From contig MU400592.1 in assembly GCA_022578965.1 (NCBI GenBank), positions 1 through 64,000 on the forward strand: 64,000 nucleotides of DNA, in the 5' to 3' direction. Positions 1 through 11,130 of the stretch are shown here, piece after piece. The position numbers and the translations under genes are program-made. Source of the DNA: Xylaria sp. FL1777 (lineage: Eukaryota > Ascomycota > Sordariomycetes > Xylariales > Xylariaceae). How positions within the stretch are numbered: the stretch's first letter is position 1; each line of letters opens with the position of its first letter. The notes under the pieces are model-generated. The model had not been told where the DNA came from, did not search any database, and saw only the letters and a program-made list of their open reading frames with translations.

Positions 1-980
1 TATTTTAAATAAATATTATGCTATTAAAATAGCTAAAAAAAAAAATAAAAAACTGCTATATAAATAATATATAAACTATATAAATATATAGTTATGCTAT
101 AAGGACTATAAAACATATTAGCTAGCTTTTAATATATAATAATAATAATTCTACAGAAGTTTTTAAACAAGTTTATATTTATTTACTTAAATAATATTTT
201 AATTTACTTTAAAACATTAAAAAAACATAAGAAACATATAACTTAAGTATTAAAAACATTTAAACAAGCAAAATTACAACTTAATACAAAAAAATATATA
301 TAGCATATATAAAAAATTAACTTTTTAGAATTTATAATTACTTTAAAATAAATATAAATTTAATAGTTAAAAATTAATATAATATAAAACTAAAAAATAC
401 TTAACTTAACTATTGTTATAAATATATAATAAGCATTAAAATTTTTGAACTATGTTCGAATATTAATTTAAAACTTTAAGAAAATAGCATTTTATTTTAT
501 AAAATATATAAAAAAAAAATATAAAAGAAAATCTTTTTTAATTTTAAAAAAAGCTTAAAAAGCTTTTAAAGAACTAAAACTAAAAGTTACTTTTAACTTT
601 ATAGTTAAACTACTTAATCTACAAAAAAAAAAAAAGCTAAAAATAAATGCTTTAGATAATATAATTACAAAAGTTTTAAAACAACTAAAAAACAACAAAA
701 AATAGCACTTAGTAGTTTATTACTTTAAAATACTATAAGATATAATATTACAATACTTTATATATAATAAAGAACTATTTGCAATTATTATAGTATTTAA
801 AAAGTAAAAACTGTTTTTTATAAAAATTATAAAGCTAATTAAAATTTATTTAAATTATTAAAACTTAATAAAATTTATAACTACGCAAAAAATTACTAAA
901 CAATATAAAAATTAAATAGTTTTTTTTTTTAAATTTAACTTTAAAATATGCTATATTAAAGAAAAAAAAAACATTTAAGC
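1..980 (+). pseudogene. E0 Gypsy pol relic: end of reverse transcriptase and RNase H
   Basis: Plus-strand relic of a Gypsy (Metaviridae) polyprotein that enters from the left edge. The RT catalytic box reads YLNN at 184-195, as expected if YLDD lost its Asp codons to G-to-A change; it sits in the context IYLNNILIY. Thumb-like text follows (KHIT..VLKTFKQAKLQLN, then FLEFIIT). From about 535 the RNase H connection reads FKELKLKVT, then a HLVVYYF block (HPVAYYS type) near 700 and YNKELFAIIIVF near 765-800. Stops are almost all TAA/TAG where Gln, Trp or Arg codons are expected. RT fingers, protease and gag lie outside the window. Order and motifs make Gypsy assignment firm; subfamily is not assigned. 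Confidence 0.8.
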
Positions 981-1189
981 AAACATACTAAGCTAACAAA
1001 GTTAAAAAAAATTTAAAGTTCTAAAAAAAAACATTTAAGTATTATATTCTTAAAAAAATAAAAGCTTAAAAGTTAAAATTATACTTAAAAACTTTACGAA
1101 TATATAGCTATAATAAGCTTATAACTTAGAAAAGTTAGCATAACTACAAAAATATAAAAAATTAAAAAATAATAAGCTAATATATAAAC

Positions 1190-1950
1190 ATAAGGTTTAT
1201 TTACTGGAATTTTTACAAAATAAGTTTATTAAAGAATTTTACAAACATTTATTATATAAACACTAAAAAGCAACAAAAACAATTAAATAATTATAAAAAA
1301 AGTACGATTTTTTAAAACTATAAAACATAGTTAAATTTATTATAAAAAAGTGCAATATTTATAATAAAGCTAAAGTAGCTTAATATAAACTTTATAAATT
1401 ATTATAACTTATATAAATACTTAAATAAACATAGCATATTATTGCTTAAGATTTTATTATAATATTACTTTTATTAACTAATTTAGTTATAAAAGTATAA
1501 TATAATAAAATATAAGTTATTATTAATAAACTTATTAAATATATTTACTTTTTACTGTTTAAAAAAAATATAACAGCTAAATAACTTATATACGCTTTTA
1601 TACGCTAATATTTAAATAAATATAAACTATTAAAAAAAATTGTTTTAAACTAAAATAAATTGTTTACTTTTAAGTTTAAAACTAGCTTTTTTAAACTTAT
1701 TAGTATTAAACTAAAGTTTTTAATTGCTTACTACTTATAAATAAATAAACAAACAAAAAAACTAAACTAAATATTAAAACAATATTTATAAAATTATATT
1801 AACTATTAATAAAACAATTAAGTAAAACTATTATTAATAGCATAGATTTTATATAATATATTAATAAACAAAAATATAAACATATTTTTGCATAAAGCTG
1901 TTTATAAATAGCAAGCAACTATTAAAAAACAAAAAAAAACATTAATAAAA
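1190..1950 (+). pseudogene. E0 Gypsy integrase relic, 5' portion
   Basis: Continuation of the E0 pol. A zinc-finger-like block (KATKTI, then KKYDFLKL) near 1259-1315 is followed by KKCNIYNKAKVA at about 1345-1385, the CxxC part of the HHCC finger. The catalytic core starts at DFIIILLLL near 1450 and VIINKLIKYIYFL near 1518-1555 (DFI.GLP and VIVDR.TK types). The FHPQTDGQTERLNQ-type block is visible as AYYL.INKQTKKLN at about 1723-1775. The frame is interrupted at 1950 by element A and resumes after it. Stops are RIP-type. Non-functional. Confidence 0.85.
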
Positions 1951-2143
1951 TGTCACAGGAGGTATAAAGCATCAAAAGTTAGGTATAATAGTTAATATAT
2001 CTCTAGTTTTATAATAAGTATTTAATAAAACTAAAGCTTAAAAAAGGAAAAAAACTCCTATAAAATAGGTATAAAAAAGATATCTTATATATATATATAA
2101 TTTGTAACATGTGCTAAAGTACTTAAGTAGCTTAGTTATAATA
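1951..2143 (-). repeat. Element A 3' LTR
   Basis: 193-bp LTR read on the minus strand as TATTATAACTAAGC to CTCCTGTGACA; the expected TG start has become TA, and the right-hand LTR and B supply the unmutated TGTTATAA form. It keeps more G and C (TGTCACAGGAGG on the plus strand) than the interior. A purine-rich run on the minus strand (plus-strand 2144-2165) directly precedes it and is the likely polypurine tract. Confidence 0.92.
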
Positions 2144-3900
2144 ACTACTTCTTTTTTTTTAATTAGGTTATCCTTAACTTATATATAAATAAAATCAATT
2201 AAAATAATTAATCTTAAATATAAATAGTAAAATAAAGTAGTATAAGGTAATTAAGCATAAATGTAGTATATTAAATAAAATGTTTATGCAGTATAATAGT
2301 TAAAGTACTTATGTATTTATGCTTATGTTTACGTATTAAGTTATGTTTATTTTATGCTATATTTATAGCAAGCTTTACGCTTATATTTTTATTGCTATAT
2401 GTTTTCTTTTTTTTTTTTCTTTTTTTTTTTTTTTCTTTAGCTGCTGCTAAACAATTAGTTTTAGCTATACATTTTACTACTGTTATTTTTATACTTATTT
2501 TATATCTTTTTTGCTTTTTTTTTAATTACTATTTGCATTACAAGTATGCTGCTTAAACTTATAGTAGTTAAAAGTAATATATATAAACGTAGTTGCAGTT
2601 AAAGCTATAGTTATAAACGTAAACGTAGAAAATTATTGTAACTTGCTTTACGCTTAAATTTATTTAGAGATAAATTTGATTTTACTATAAAATAAAACTT
2701 TAATAAACCTTTTTGCTAAAAGTTTAATAACTTTAGTAATAGAAATAAAAGTTCTAGCAGTTTGCTTTTTCTTTAAAATAGCTTTAATTTTAATAAAAAT
2801 ATAAACACTATTAGGCTTTCTATAGGTTAAAAAGAAAAAAATAAAAATAAGAATAAAAATAATTTAAACTTTATAAATTTAAATAAAAATTTAAATGCTA
2901 TCCTGTGTAATTTTAATATAAATAACGCAAGAAATAAGTTTAATTTTAATATAAATATTAAAGTTCTTATGCTAGCTAAACGTTAGCTTGTTTTTATAAT
3001 AACTCTTGTTTGCAAACTTTGCAAGCAAACTATTAAAGCTAAAAACAAAAAGTATAAAATTATTAAAAAGGCAATAGTTTTAAGTAGTTTGTTAGTATAT
3101 TAGCTTTGTTTTAGGCGTTTTAAAAAAGCATTTTAGCTAAAAAATAGCTTGCTTTTAAATATAGTTTGCAAATTTAAAAATCTAGAAGTAATAGCTTATA
3201 TAAGCTATATAAACAGTTATATTTTATGCAAGCTTATAAGTTAATTTATATTTATTTTGGATTAGTTTTACTAATAGGTTAACTGTTTGTTATATTATAT
3301 TTTAATATAATATGTATTTAGAAGTTATTAAACTAGTTTGTTTATTTTTTTGTTTTTTAGAAAAACAACTATAAGAAGGTTATTATAAATAAAAATTGCG
3401 CTATTATTTAGAAAACTTTAAACAATTATTGTGTTAATTTTGCAGCTATGCAGTTTTGCTTTTTAAAAATATTTCTGCGTTTTTTATTAACTTATAAAGC
3501 TTAGTTCTAATTAATTAGCAAAGTTAGCAACGTAAAAGTAAGTTATTTTGTTTTTATTTTATATAAGGTTTAGCTAATAATTAGTAATACAAAAACATTG
3601 TGCTAAATATAAGCATTTAATAATAAAGCATAAATTTTTAGTTTGCTAAGCTATTAAGCTTTTTTATATAAGCGTTATAAGTAGCTTTATTTAAACTAAT
3701 TTTATAGGATTTTTTAATAAGATTAAAATTATTTTTAACGCTAGCAATATGCTTGTTTAACTGCATTTAAAATATAAGTTATAAACTATAAATATATAAC
3801 TTAAAAAGCTGCTTTTATTTTTTTTAAGAAAAATATATATAAAGCTATATTAACTATTATTAATAAGCATAAATAAAAGTATTTAGTTAGCTTTTTTTAA
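2144..3900 (-). pseudogene. Element A region between integrase and 3' LTR, unidentified
   Basis: About 1.75 kb of element A lies beyond the integrase tail. The minus strand reads as a Lys-rich, low-complexity sequence (long A runs near 2400-2440), ending shortly before the 3' LTR. The plus-strand open frame at 2311-2556 is very Phe/Ile/Leu rich, recurs antisense in copy B (32363-32572), and is best explained as the complement of this A-rich stretch rather than a gene. I do not recognise a domain. It could be a gag-like or accessory frame, or long untranslated sequence. Confidence 0.45.
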
Positions 3901-5700
3901 TATAAAAATGTTTTAAAGTTTAATAATTAATGTTTTAGAACTTTTTTGTAAGAATATTATAACTTGTTTGTGGCGTTTTTACGTATAGCTTATTAGTAAA
4001 GCGCAAGTATTTTAAAACCTAAAGCAATAAATGCAATTTTTATTATGTAATTAAAAACAAAAGAATAACTAGTTAATATATATAATATATTTAAGCTTTA
4101 ATTTATAGCTAAATTAATAATAGATTAGTATTATTTTGTTAGCTTAATAGCTTTGCTTTTTTTTTTGTAACTTAAGCACTTTTTAAAGTCTTTAATTGCT
4201 TTAAAAGCTATAATATTAGTAGTAAGTACTTACTGATTATACTTAGTTAGCTAGCTTTTTTACTTAATAAAATAATATTCTTTTTTATTATAAGTTATTT
4301 TACTTATTATATTTTTAATTTTTTATTTTTCTAACTTATTTTTAAAGTTTAACATAAGCAAACTATATTTATGTTTAGTTTTTTAAGGCTTAAGCAGCTA
4401 AATTAAAAAAACAGAATAAAAACAGTTATATTGTTTTAGAAAACTAATATAATATGCTTGTAAACTAACTATAAAAAGAATTTAGAAAAGTTTAATAAAC
4501 TTAAGCGTTAACTTTTTATTTTTAAACTTAATATTTTTTGTTAATAGTGCTACTAAGTCTTTAGTTTTAAAAGTTATAAGTTTATGCTTATTATTATAAT
4601 GTTTTATATATTTATTAGTTATAATTTATTATTGCTTTATTATTTTATTTTTAATAGTTTATAATTTGTTAAAATGTTTTTGTATAGCTAGGATTCCTTT
4701 TAATGTAAAGTTGTTTTTAACAAACAAACGGAATTTTGGCATATAATTATATAAAGCTTTAAAAAGTAATTGTTTAGTTATAAAATTAATAGCAAAATTT
4801 ATAGTAAAAAAGGCTTAAAGTAAAAATTAAAGCTAATTAGTTTATTTATTATTTATAAAGCATTTAAAATAGCTTTTAATTATTTGGTTTATTTGTTTTG
4901 TTTGTTTATTAGTTTTAAAGTAAAATACTACTAAAAGCTTTTGTTTAACTTTTAAGTAATAGCATAAATTAAACTAAAATTAGCTAATAAAAACAGAGCT
5001 TTTATTAAAAATAATGCTTTTTAAGCTACTATAAATATATTTAATTTTATAATAAAATAAAACTGCTAGCTTAACTAAAGTTATAATAGTATTAACTAAA
5101 AATAAGTATATAAACTTAATAAATTTATTTATAATAATAAAAATAGCATTAATTAGTTTTTTTTTATAAAAGGTTTTTAGCAAACTTATAATAAAATCTA
5201 TAAATAGCTTTTATATAAGTTTACTAAATATTAACAAAGCGTTAAGTTTACTATATTTTTAGTAGTGTTTTGCTTTAGTTTTAAAGCAAATTATATAGCT
5301 TTGTACGTATTTTTTAATATTTAGTTTTATATTGCTTTAGTAAAACTTTTGTTATAGCAGTTTTAAAGTGCAGCTTTAGTTAAAATGTTTAGCTAAAAAA
5401 TTATTATAGTATAGCTTAATAAGTTAAAAATGTATAGCTTTTTTAGAAAAAATATAAATTTTGTTTTTGTAGCAAACTAAGGATTTTTTTATTAACTATT
5501 AAAAATTTATAAGCTTTTTTGCTTTTAATTGTTTTATAATTATATAACATTTAAGGTTTTTTTTTTAAACTTTTTAAATAAAGTTTTTTAGCTTTTTAAA
5601 AGCTTTTAAATTTTTTAATTTTTTTAAGCTTGTAGTTATTTATGCATGCAAACGTATAATTGCTTAAATAAAAAAGGCTTTTTTAGCAAATATAGCTTTA
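3900..5700 (-). pseudogene. Element A integrase relic
   Basis: Minus-strand integrase. The core is clearest at 5183-4860: LKTFYKKKLINAIFIII, then NKFIKFIYLF (DKFTK-type), then a block ending KSIIFNKSSVFIS, matching the Gypsy order ending in the SDRGSVFTS motif with the second Asp mutated to Asn. It continues CYYLKVKQKLLVVFYFKTNKQ, the FHPQTDGQTER-type region. The stop-free piece at 4980-5183 is a real fragment of this core, kept open by chance. Catalytic acids are mostly lost through G-to-A change. The C-terminal part below 4.8 kb is less certain. Confidence 0.82.
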
Positions 5701-6560
5701 AAGTATAAAGCTTTAGCTTAAGTACTAAAATATAAATTAAAGATTTTAATTTGTTGTGCTACTATAACTTTTTTTTTTAACGTTAAAAAAATGTTAATAT
5801 TACTAGGCAAAATAGCTATATAATTAAAATAACGCAAAAGAAAATTAGCTTTGTTTTTTTTTGCTTGCTTAATATTTAATAATAAAGTTAAAAAAAGCTA
5901 ATAATAAACATTAATAAGCTTGCTTTTTATTAAGTTTTAGCATTTTTATAAACGCTTAAAAGTTAGTATAATTAGTTAATATTTTAACTAGTAAATTGCT
6001 TTTTTGTAAATAATGCTGCTAATGCTTAAAGCAATTTATTATTGTAAATATTTTTTAGTTAAGTGTACTATATTGCATTTCTTTTTTGGATAGCTTTTAA
6101 AAATAAAATGTAACTAGTTTAAAAATGCTTTAATTATTTTGCTAGAATAAATTTCTTGTAAAGGCTACTTTAAAAGAATTAGTTTTTAGTAATATTTATT
6201 TTTTAGGGTTAAAATATATAAAAAGAATAGCTTGCTTAAATATATTTTGAAAGTTTTTAAAAGCTTTTTTTTTAGAACTATTTAAAGAAATTTAACTTTT
6301 TTTTGTTTTTATTATGTTCTTTTTTAAATACTTAAATAAAAGTGTAGCAATATAAAAATATTTGTTTATAAAACAGCAATAAAAGTTATAAAACTTTAAA
6401 AATTGTTATAACGTTTAATAAATATTTAATATAAGCTATTGTTAAATAATGTTTATATATAAAAAGTTTATTTTGATTTTTTAGCTAAAAATAATATAAC
6501 TTAAAAATTTGATCTTTTTTTAATAAAATTAGCACTTAAATAGCTTAGCGTATAGTTTTG
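5700..6560 (-). pseudogene. Element A RNase H region (by position)
   Basis: This stretch lies between the reverse transcriptase and integrase relics of element A and should hold RT thumb, RNase H and the start of integrase. I did not recover clear motifs because mutation is very dense, so the assignment rests on gene order and on colinearity with copy B (about 28.36-29.2 kb). Confidence 0.5.
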
Positions 6561-7110
6561 CTTTTTGTAGCTTTTTAATAATGTTCTAGATATGTTTTAT
6601 ATAAAAATTTTTATTTAAAAAGAAAATAAGCATATTATTAAAATATATAATGCAAAATATATTTATTATATTATTAAGTGCTTTTTATATATAACTTTAA
6701 AAAGTAGCAAAAGTATTTAATAAATTTATAAGCATAACTAGAAATTTATAGTAGCTATAGCGTATATAAAACGCTGTTTTTTATTTATTTTTTTTTTAAA
6801 TGCATAAGCAATAATAAGCGTTTTTAAAGTTAATTTTGCTAAAGATTTTAGCTTTTAAGATTTTATTAAGCAGCTTTAAAATAAATAGTAAAATATATTG
6901 ATTTTTGCACGTAACCTAATTAAGTTTTTTATAGTTTATATATAAGCATAAGCTTTTATTTTTTTTAAGTACAAAAAGAATTAAAGCGCTAGTAAAGCTA
7001 GTAGACTTTTTAATTTTTTTTGTTTTTAGCATTTTATTAAGCTATTTTTGTAGTTTTTTTAGCTTATTTTAAGCTAATAAGTATATAAAAAAATAAAGTA
7101 TAACTGCGTT
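6560..7110 (-). pseudogene. Element A reverse transcriptase relic
   Basis: Minus-strand Gypsy RT. Allowing for RIP stops, the frame runs from a PLY.LS.KELKAL-type opening near 7100, through PILFVPKKDGSLR-type sequence near 6970 and the FTK.DL..AY block near 6850-6800, to the catalytic box read as YFNN at 6645-6634 in the context VYFNNMLIF. Length and order fit a Gypsy RT. Catalytic Asp-Asp is mutated to Asn-Asn. The copy in B gives the same reading. Confidence 0.85.
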
Positions 7111-9619
7111 TTTTTTTAGCTTAATAGCAAAGTTTCTTTGCTTTAATTGTAATAATATGTTTGCTTTGCTAGTATTAAAGAACTTAAATAAGTTATAAAA
7201 CTCTTTTAGAATTGCTATAAAATTAAGGTAACTAAAGCTTTTTTTTAACTTTTTAAGCTATATAAGTTTAAATAGTTAAATAATAATATAGCAATAAGCT
7301 TAGTTTTAGCAAGCTTTTATAAACTTAGTTAAGCTAAATATTTTTACTTAAAAGTAGCGTAATTTAAAAAACTATTAATTAATGCTTAAATTTAGTATAA
7401 TTCTTTTATTTTTTAAAGTAGTTTAAAATAGTAAAAAAAAGCTGCTTTTAAAGCAATAGTTATAATTAATAGTTATATATATATGTTTAATTTTACAAGT
7501 AATACTACAATTATTAGTTAATTTATAAATAATTTAATAAGCTTTATAAGTAAGAAATTTACTTTTAGCAGTATGCTATAATATAAGTGTATAAAAAAGT
7601 GCTTGCTATAATTTATAATAAAAAGCAAAAGTAAAACTAATATAGTTATATTTAGCGCATAAATTAAGATTAATATAAGTTTTAATAAATAGTTTTATAA
7701 AGCTAACAGAATAAATAGTGCAAAAGGTATAAAAACGGCATAAAATAAGTATATAAAGTAGTAACTTTAGCTTAAAATTTATAGCTAGTATAATTAGTGC
7801 TAAGCTTACTACTTGTTTTTTAAGTTATAGTACTATAGCTTTTATAAAAGGAGTATATAAAACTTTAATTGTTATTTTTAGTTTTTTTTATTTATGTTCT
7901 AGTTTTTATTTACTTGGATTTTTTAAATAGTTTGTTTTTAAGTAGTATTATTATTATAGCTAGTATAACTACTAGATTTATTGTTTTTATTATTGCTATT
8001 ATTGTTATTACTTTTAAGCTAAAAGCAATTAAAAGCAATATAACTAAGTTATTTATAGCTATAGCAAGTAAAGTTTTTATAGAAATTTAAATTTAAACTA
8101 TTTTTATTGTTGTTTTAAGGTTAATTTAAAGAAGTTTTAAAAGTATAACAGTTTTTTAAAGTATAAATATTATTATTATTATTTTGGTTGTCCATATATT
8201 TTTAGTTTTAGTATTAGCTATAACCTTTATTATTATTGCTTTTATAGTATTAGTTTTAGCTTTTGTAGCTATTATTGCTTTTATAAAATCTTTAGTTATT
8301 ATTATTGCAGCTATTGTTGTAATTATTGCTTTTGTAAAAATAGTTTTAACTATTAAAACTAGTATTATTATTTTTGCAGCTAATGTTAATGTGCTAATTA
8401 CTAATTTGGTTTTGTTTAGTATTTAAGGTTAATTTATTAGTAATTTAAGTAATATTTAACTTTAGTTTTTTTTTATTGTAGTTTAAGCGTTGTTTTTTAG
8501 TTATTAGTTTTTAATGTTATTATGCAGCATTAATTATGTTAGCTTATATAGTTAGCAGTAAGTTATAATAGTTTATTAGTTTTTGCTAAAGTAATATATT
8601 TAGTTTTTAGTAATATAATAAAGCTTTTTTGCTTTTGTTTTAGTAAATATTTTAAAGTTTAATGCTAGCAAAGTATTAATTAAACAGCTTTAGGTTTTAG
8701 TTAGCTTGTTAATTTGCTTGTTTTAATTATATGCTTATGTTAGTTTGTAAAAAAGCAAACTATTTAAGCAAAGTTTTAGTTTAGTTTAAAAATACTTTTT
8801 AATTAGTTTTAAATTGTTTTTTTTCTAGGGTTAATAACTTTTGCAATATTAATTAATAAACATTTTTATAGTTTTAGTTTATGTTGCTATGCGTATATAA
8901 AATCTTGTTTTTATTGCAACGGAATTTTTAATTAGCTTTTTTAAAAATAGTTTAAAGTTTTTTTATTTATTTTAGCTAGCATTAATAAGTAAATTCTATG
9001 CTAAAAAAGTTATAGTTAAACTTTAATAGTTAGCTAAAATTAGCATTTTTAAATAAATAGCGCTAATAGTAGTATAAGCAATTTTAACGTAATTAGTATT
9101 TAAGTTTTTTTTGATTATGCTTTTTATTAAAGCTAAAAGATAAAAAGTTGTTATTATTACTAGGATTTTTATGTTTTTATTCTTAACTTAAGTTACAAGA
9201 TCATTTTTTAAAGTTTAAAAAGTTCTTTTGTTTTTTTAGAAATATTATTTTTTAGTTTTTTTGTTTACTTAATTATAAAATAAAAGTAATACAAGCTGTT
9301 TTTGATTTTAAAGCAATTTATTTGCTTTTATTTTTTTGCTACGCAACTTGCTGCTTTAGTTTTTCAATTTTAGCTAAAAGCTATACAATTTATGTTTATA
9401 ATAGTTAAGTATTAGCACTTAAAGCATTAAATAATTATTATTTGCTTAAGCTTAGTTCTAGAAATAATTTGTGCTAAATTTGTTTTTAGTTTATTATTAA
9501 AGTCTGTTTTAAAGAAAAGCTATTAAAAATAGCATTAGCTTGTGTAGTTAGTTAGTGTTTAGCTATTCCGTAGTATAACAAAGTATTATAGGTAACTTTA
9601 TTTTAAGAAGCTTTAAAAT
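7110..9619 (-). pseudogene. Element A 5' coding region (gag and protease expected)
   Basis: Between RT and the 5' LTR. The minus strand carries Asn/Ala/Ile-rich low-complexity sequence around 7870-8430, built on AAT and GCA-like triplets; plus-strand open frames at 7869-8090 and 8184-8426 are its complement and recur antisense in B (26832-27053). Gag and protease are expected here from Gypsy order, but I see no zinc knuckle or protease DTG motif that I would defend. The part beyond about 8440 is absent from copy B. Confidence 0.5.
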
Positions 9620-9812
9620 TATTATAGAAAATATAAAGCATTAAAGGTTAAGTATAATAATCAATATATTTTTAGTTTTATAGTAAGTATTTAACAAAAC
9701 TAAAGCTTAAAAAAAGAAAAAAACTCCTATAAAATAGGTATAAAAAAGATATTCTATATATATATGTAACTTATAACATATGCTAAAGTACCTAAGTAGC
9801 TTAATTATAACA
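9620..9812 (-). repeat. Element A 5' LTR
   Basis: 193-bp LTR, aligning base for base without gaps to 1951-2143. It reads TGTTATAATTAAGC on the minus strand and ends in a RIP-damaged TATAATA where the other LTR ends TGTGACA. It is immediately followed by the TAAAA target duplicate at 9813-9817. Confidence 0.92.
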
Positions 9813-10420
9813 TAAAAGCATTTGCTATTTTAACTATAATACTTTAAGCAAAAACTATTATAATAAAAATTAAAATGTTATAAGCTAAACTATAACTATG
9901 CTTTTAATTTTTATAATAATAGATATTAATATATTATAATAAAAAACAAACTAAAAAATTAACTTTTAAAAAAAAAAACAAGGTTTATTTACTATAACAA
10001 AAATAAAATATAAATATTAATATTTCTTAAATTAAAACAAAATAACTAAGCAATAAATTAAAATTTAAAAAACTTAGCTTTTTTAAGATTAAAAAAGTTA
10101 TTTTATTTATTAACTATAAACTATTATTACTAAAAAACATGTAAATCTACTTTATTTTTTATATTTTTTTACTAAAACTAGCATTTATTAAAATATTTAT
10201 TAAAATATAACTAGAAATAAAAACAAATTAAAACGTTTATAAAGTTAAAAGTATACTAGATTTCTGTTAAAATAATAGTAATTTAAAGTATTTTATTAAA
10301 TAAAAAAAATACCTATATATTAATAATACTTAAAAACTTAAAAAACACTTAAAAACTGCTAAAGTAGTTATAAGTTAGTTTTACTACTAATACTTTAATT
10401 GCTTAAAACTAAAAAAAAAA
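9813..10420 (+). pseudogene. E0 integrase C-terminal tail, resumed after element A
   Basis: Plus-strand reading of E0 resumes after the target duplication. Text such as YYNKNK near 10000-10015 fits the integrase C-terminal region (YYNKNHK type), and the stretch near 10270-10370 can be read as a chromodomain-like end (ending LKNT.KLLK). The position next to an interrupted core supports the call; the chromodomain is tentative. Confidence 0.55.
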
Positions 10421-10822
10421 AGTTAACTTTAAGAAAAATGCTTAAAAAATCTTAATTAAACTTAAATAAAGCAGCTTATGCTGCTTTAGCTTGCTTTTTT
10501 TATTGTTTTTGCTTTTTTGCTAGCGCTTTTTGTTCTTTTTTAATATGCTTTATTTTATTTAGTTTATTTAAAAACTAAAGCTTTTATTAAACTATTTTAA
10601 TACTTTTTGTTTTTAAAAAACGTTTTTATATATAAAGCTAAGCTAATTTACTTAAAACAAAATTAAAGCTATTTTAAGCTTGTTTTAATTTTTTTTAAAC
10701 TAAAAATAGCTGTTGTTTTGCTTGCTTTTTTTTTTTCTTAAAACAACAGTGTTTAAAAACTATATTGTTAATTAAATTAATTAAAACTTTTAATCTATTA
10801 TAAAAGCAACTAATGCATACAT
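10421..10822. other. Unassigned AT-rich spacer between E0 and C1
   Basis: Presumably E0 3' untranslated sequence or LTR remains; I find no second copy to prove it. It contains a perfect hairpin at 10467-10488 with arms TAAAGCAGC and GCTGCTTTA around TTAT. No coding sequence seen. Confidence 0.4.
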
Positions 10823-11130
10823 ATTAAAGTAAAGTAAAGTGGCTAAATAAGCTAACTAGCTAGTTAAAGTAAGTTTAAGCTAAGTTATATAGTAGAAATA
10901 AAAATATAAGTATTACACTAAATTTTAAAATATAGATTTAACTATTATGCTTAACATTATAAAAATTAGCTACAGTTGCTTTATTTGTATTATTAAATAG
11001 CTCTTTAATTAATCGTTTAATTTTCTAATTTATATATAGCTTAATTGCTTAAATACATAAGTTATAACTTATTTTCTTGCAATTAAAATATTATAATAAA
11101 TCTTGTATAATTATACTGCTTTATTTTATT
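10823..11130 (+). repeat. C1 5' LTR
   Basis: About 308 bp, beginning ATTAAAGTAAAGTAAAGTGG. Five copies of this sequence exist in the window (10823, 25478, 60723 on plus; 38210 and 52865 on minus). The junction after its last bases (TATTTTATTAGT) is shared by the three 5' LTR copies only, which marks the inner boundary. Confidence 0.9.

Larger units (their letters stand above)
1951..9812 (-). mobile_element. Element A: complete Gypsy LTR retrotransposon, RIP-degraded
   Basis: Full-length LTR retrotransposon of 7862 bp inserted into E0. Two direct LTRs of 193 bp each (1951-2143 and 9620-9812) are flanked by a perfect 5-bp target duplication, TAAAA, at 1946-1950 and 9813-9817. Coding sense is minus: reverse transcriptase near 7.1-6.56 kb, RNase H after it, integrase core near 5.2-4.86 kb, so the 5' LTR is the right-hand one. 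RT before integrase is the Gypsy order. About 1.9 kb separate the integrase tail from the 3' LTR. Its two LTRs differ at about 25 positions, all transitions. Copy B (26488-33032) is a colinear relative in the opposite orientation. Confidence 0.92.

Noticed and set aside
8184..8426. Open frames such as 2311-2556, 7869-8090, 8184-8426, 26832-27053 and 32363-32572 as small membrane protein genes
   Set aside because: They are Ile/Phe/Leu-rich complements of A-rich, RIP-damaged element A/B sequence, recur antisense in the other copy, and have no independent support.
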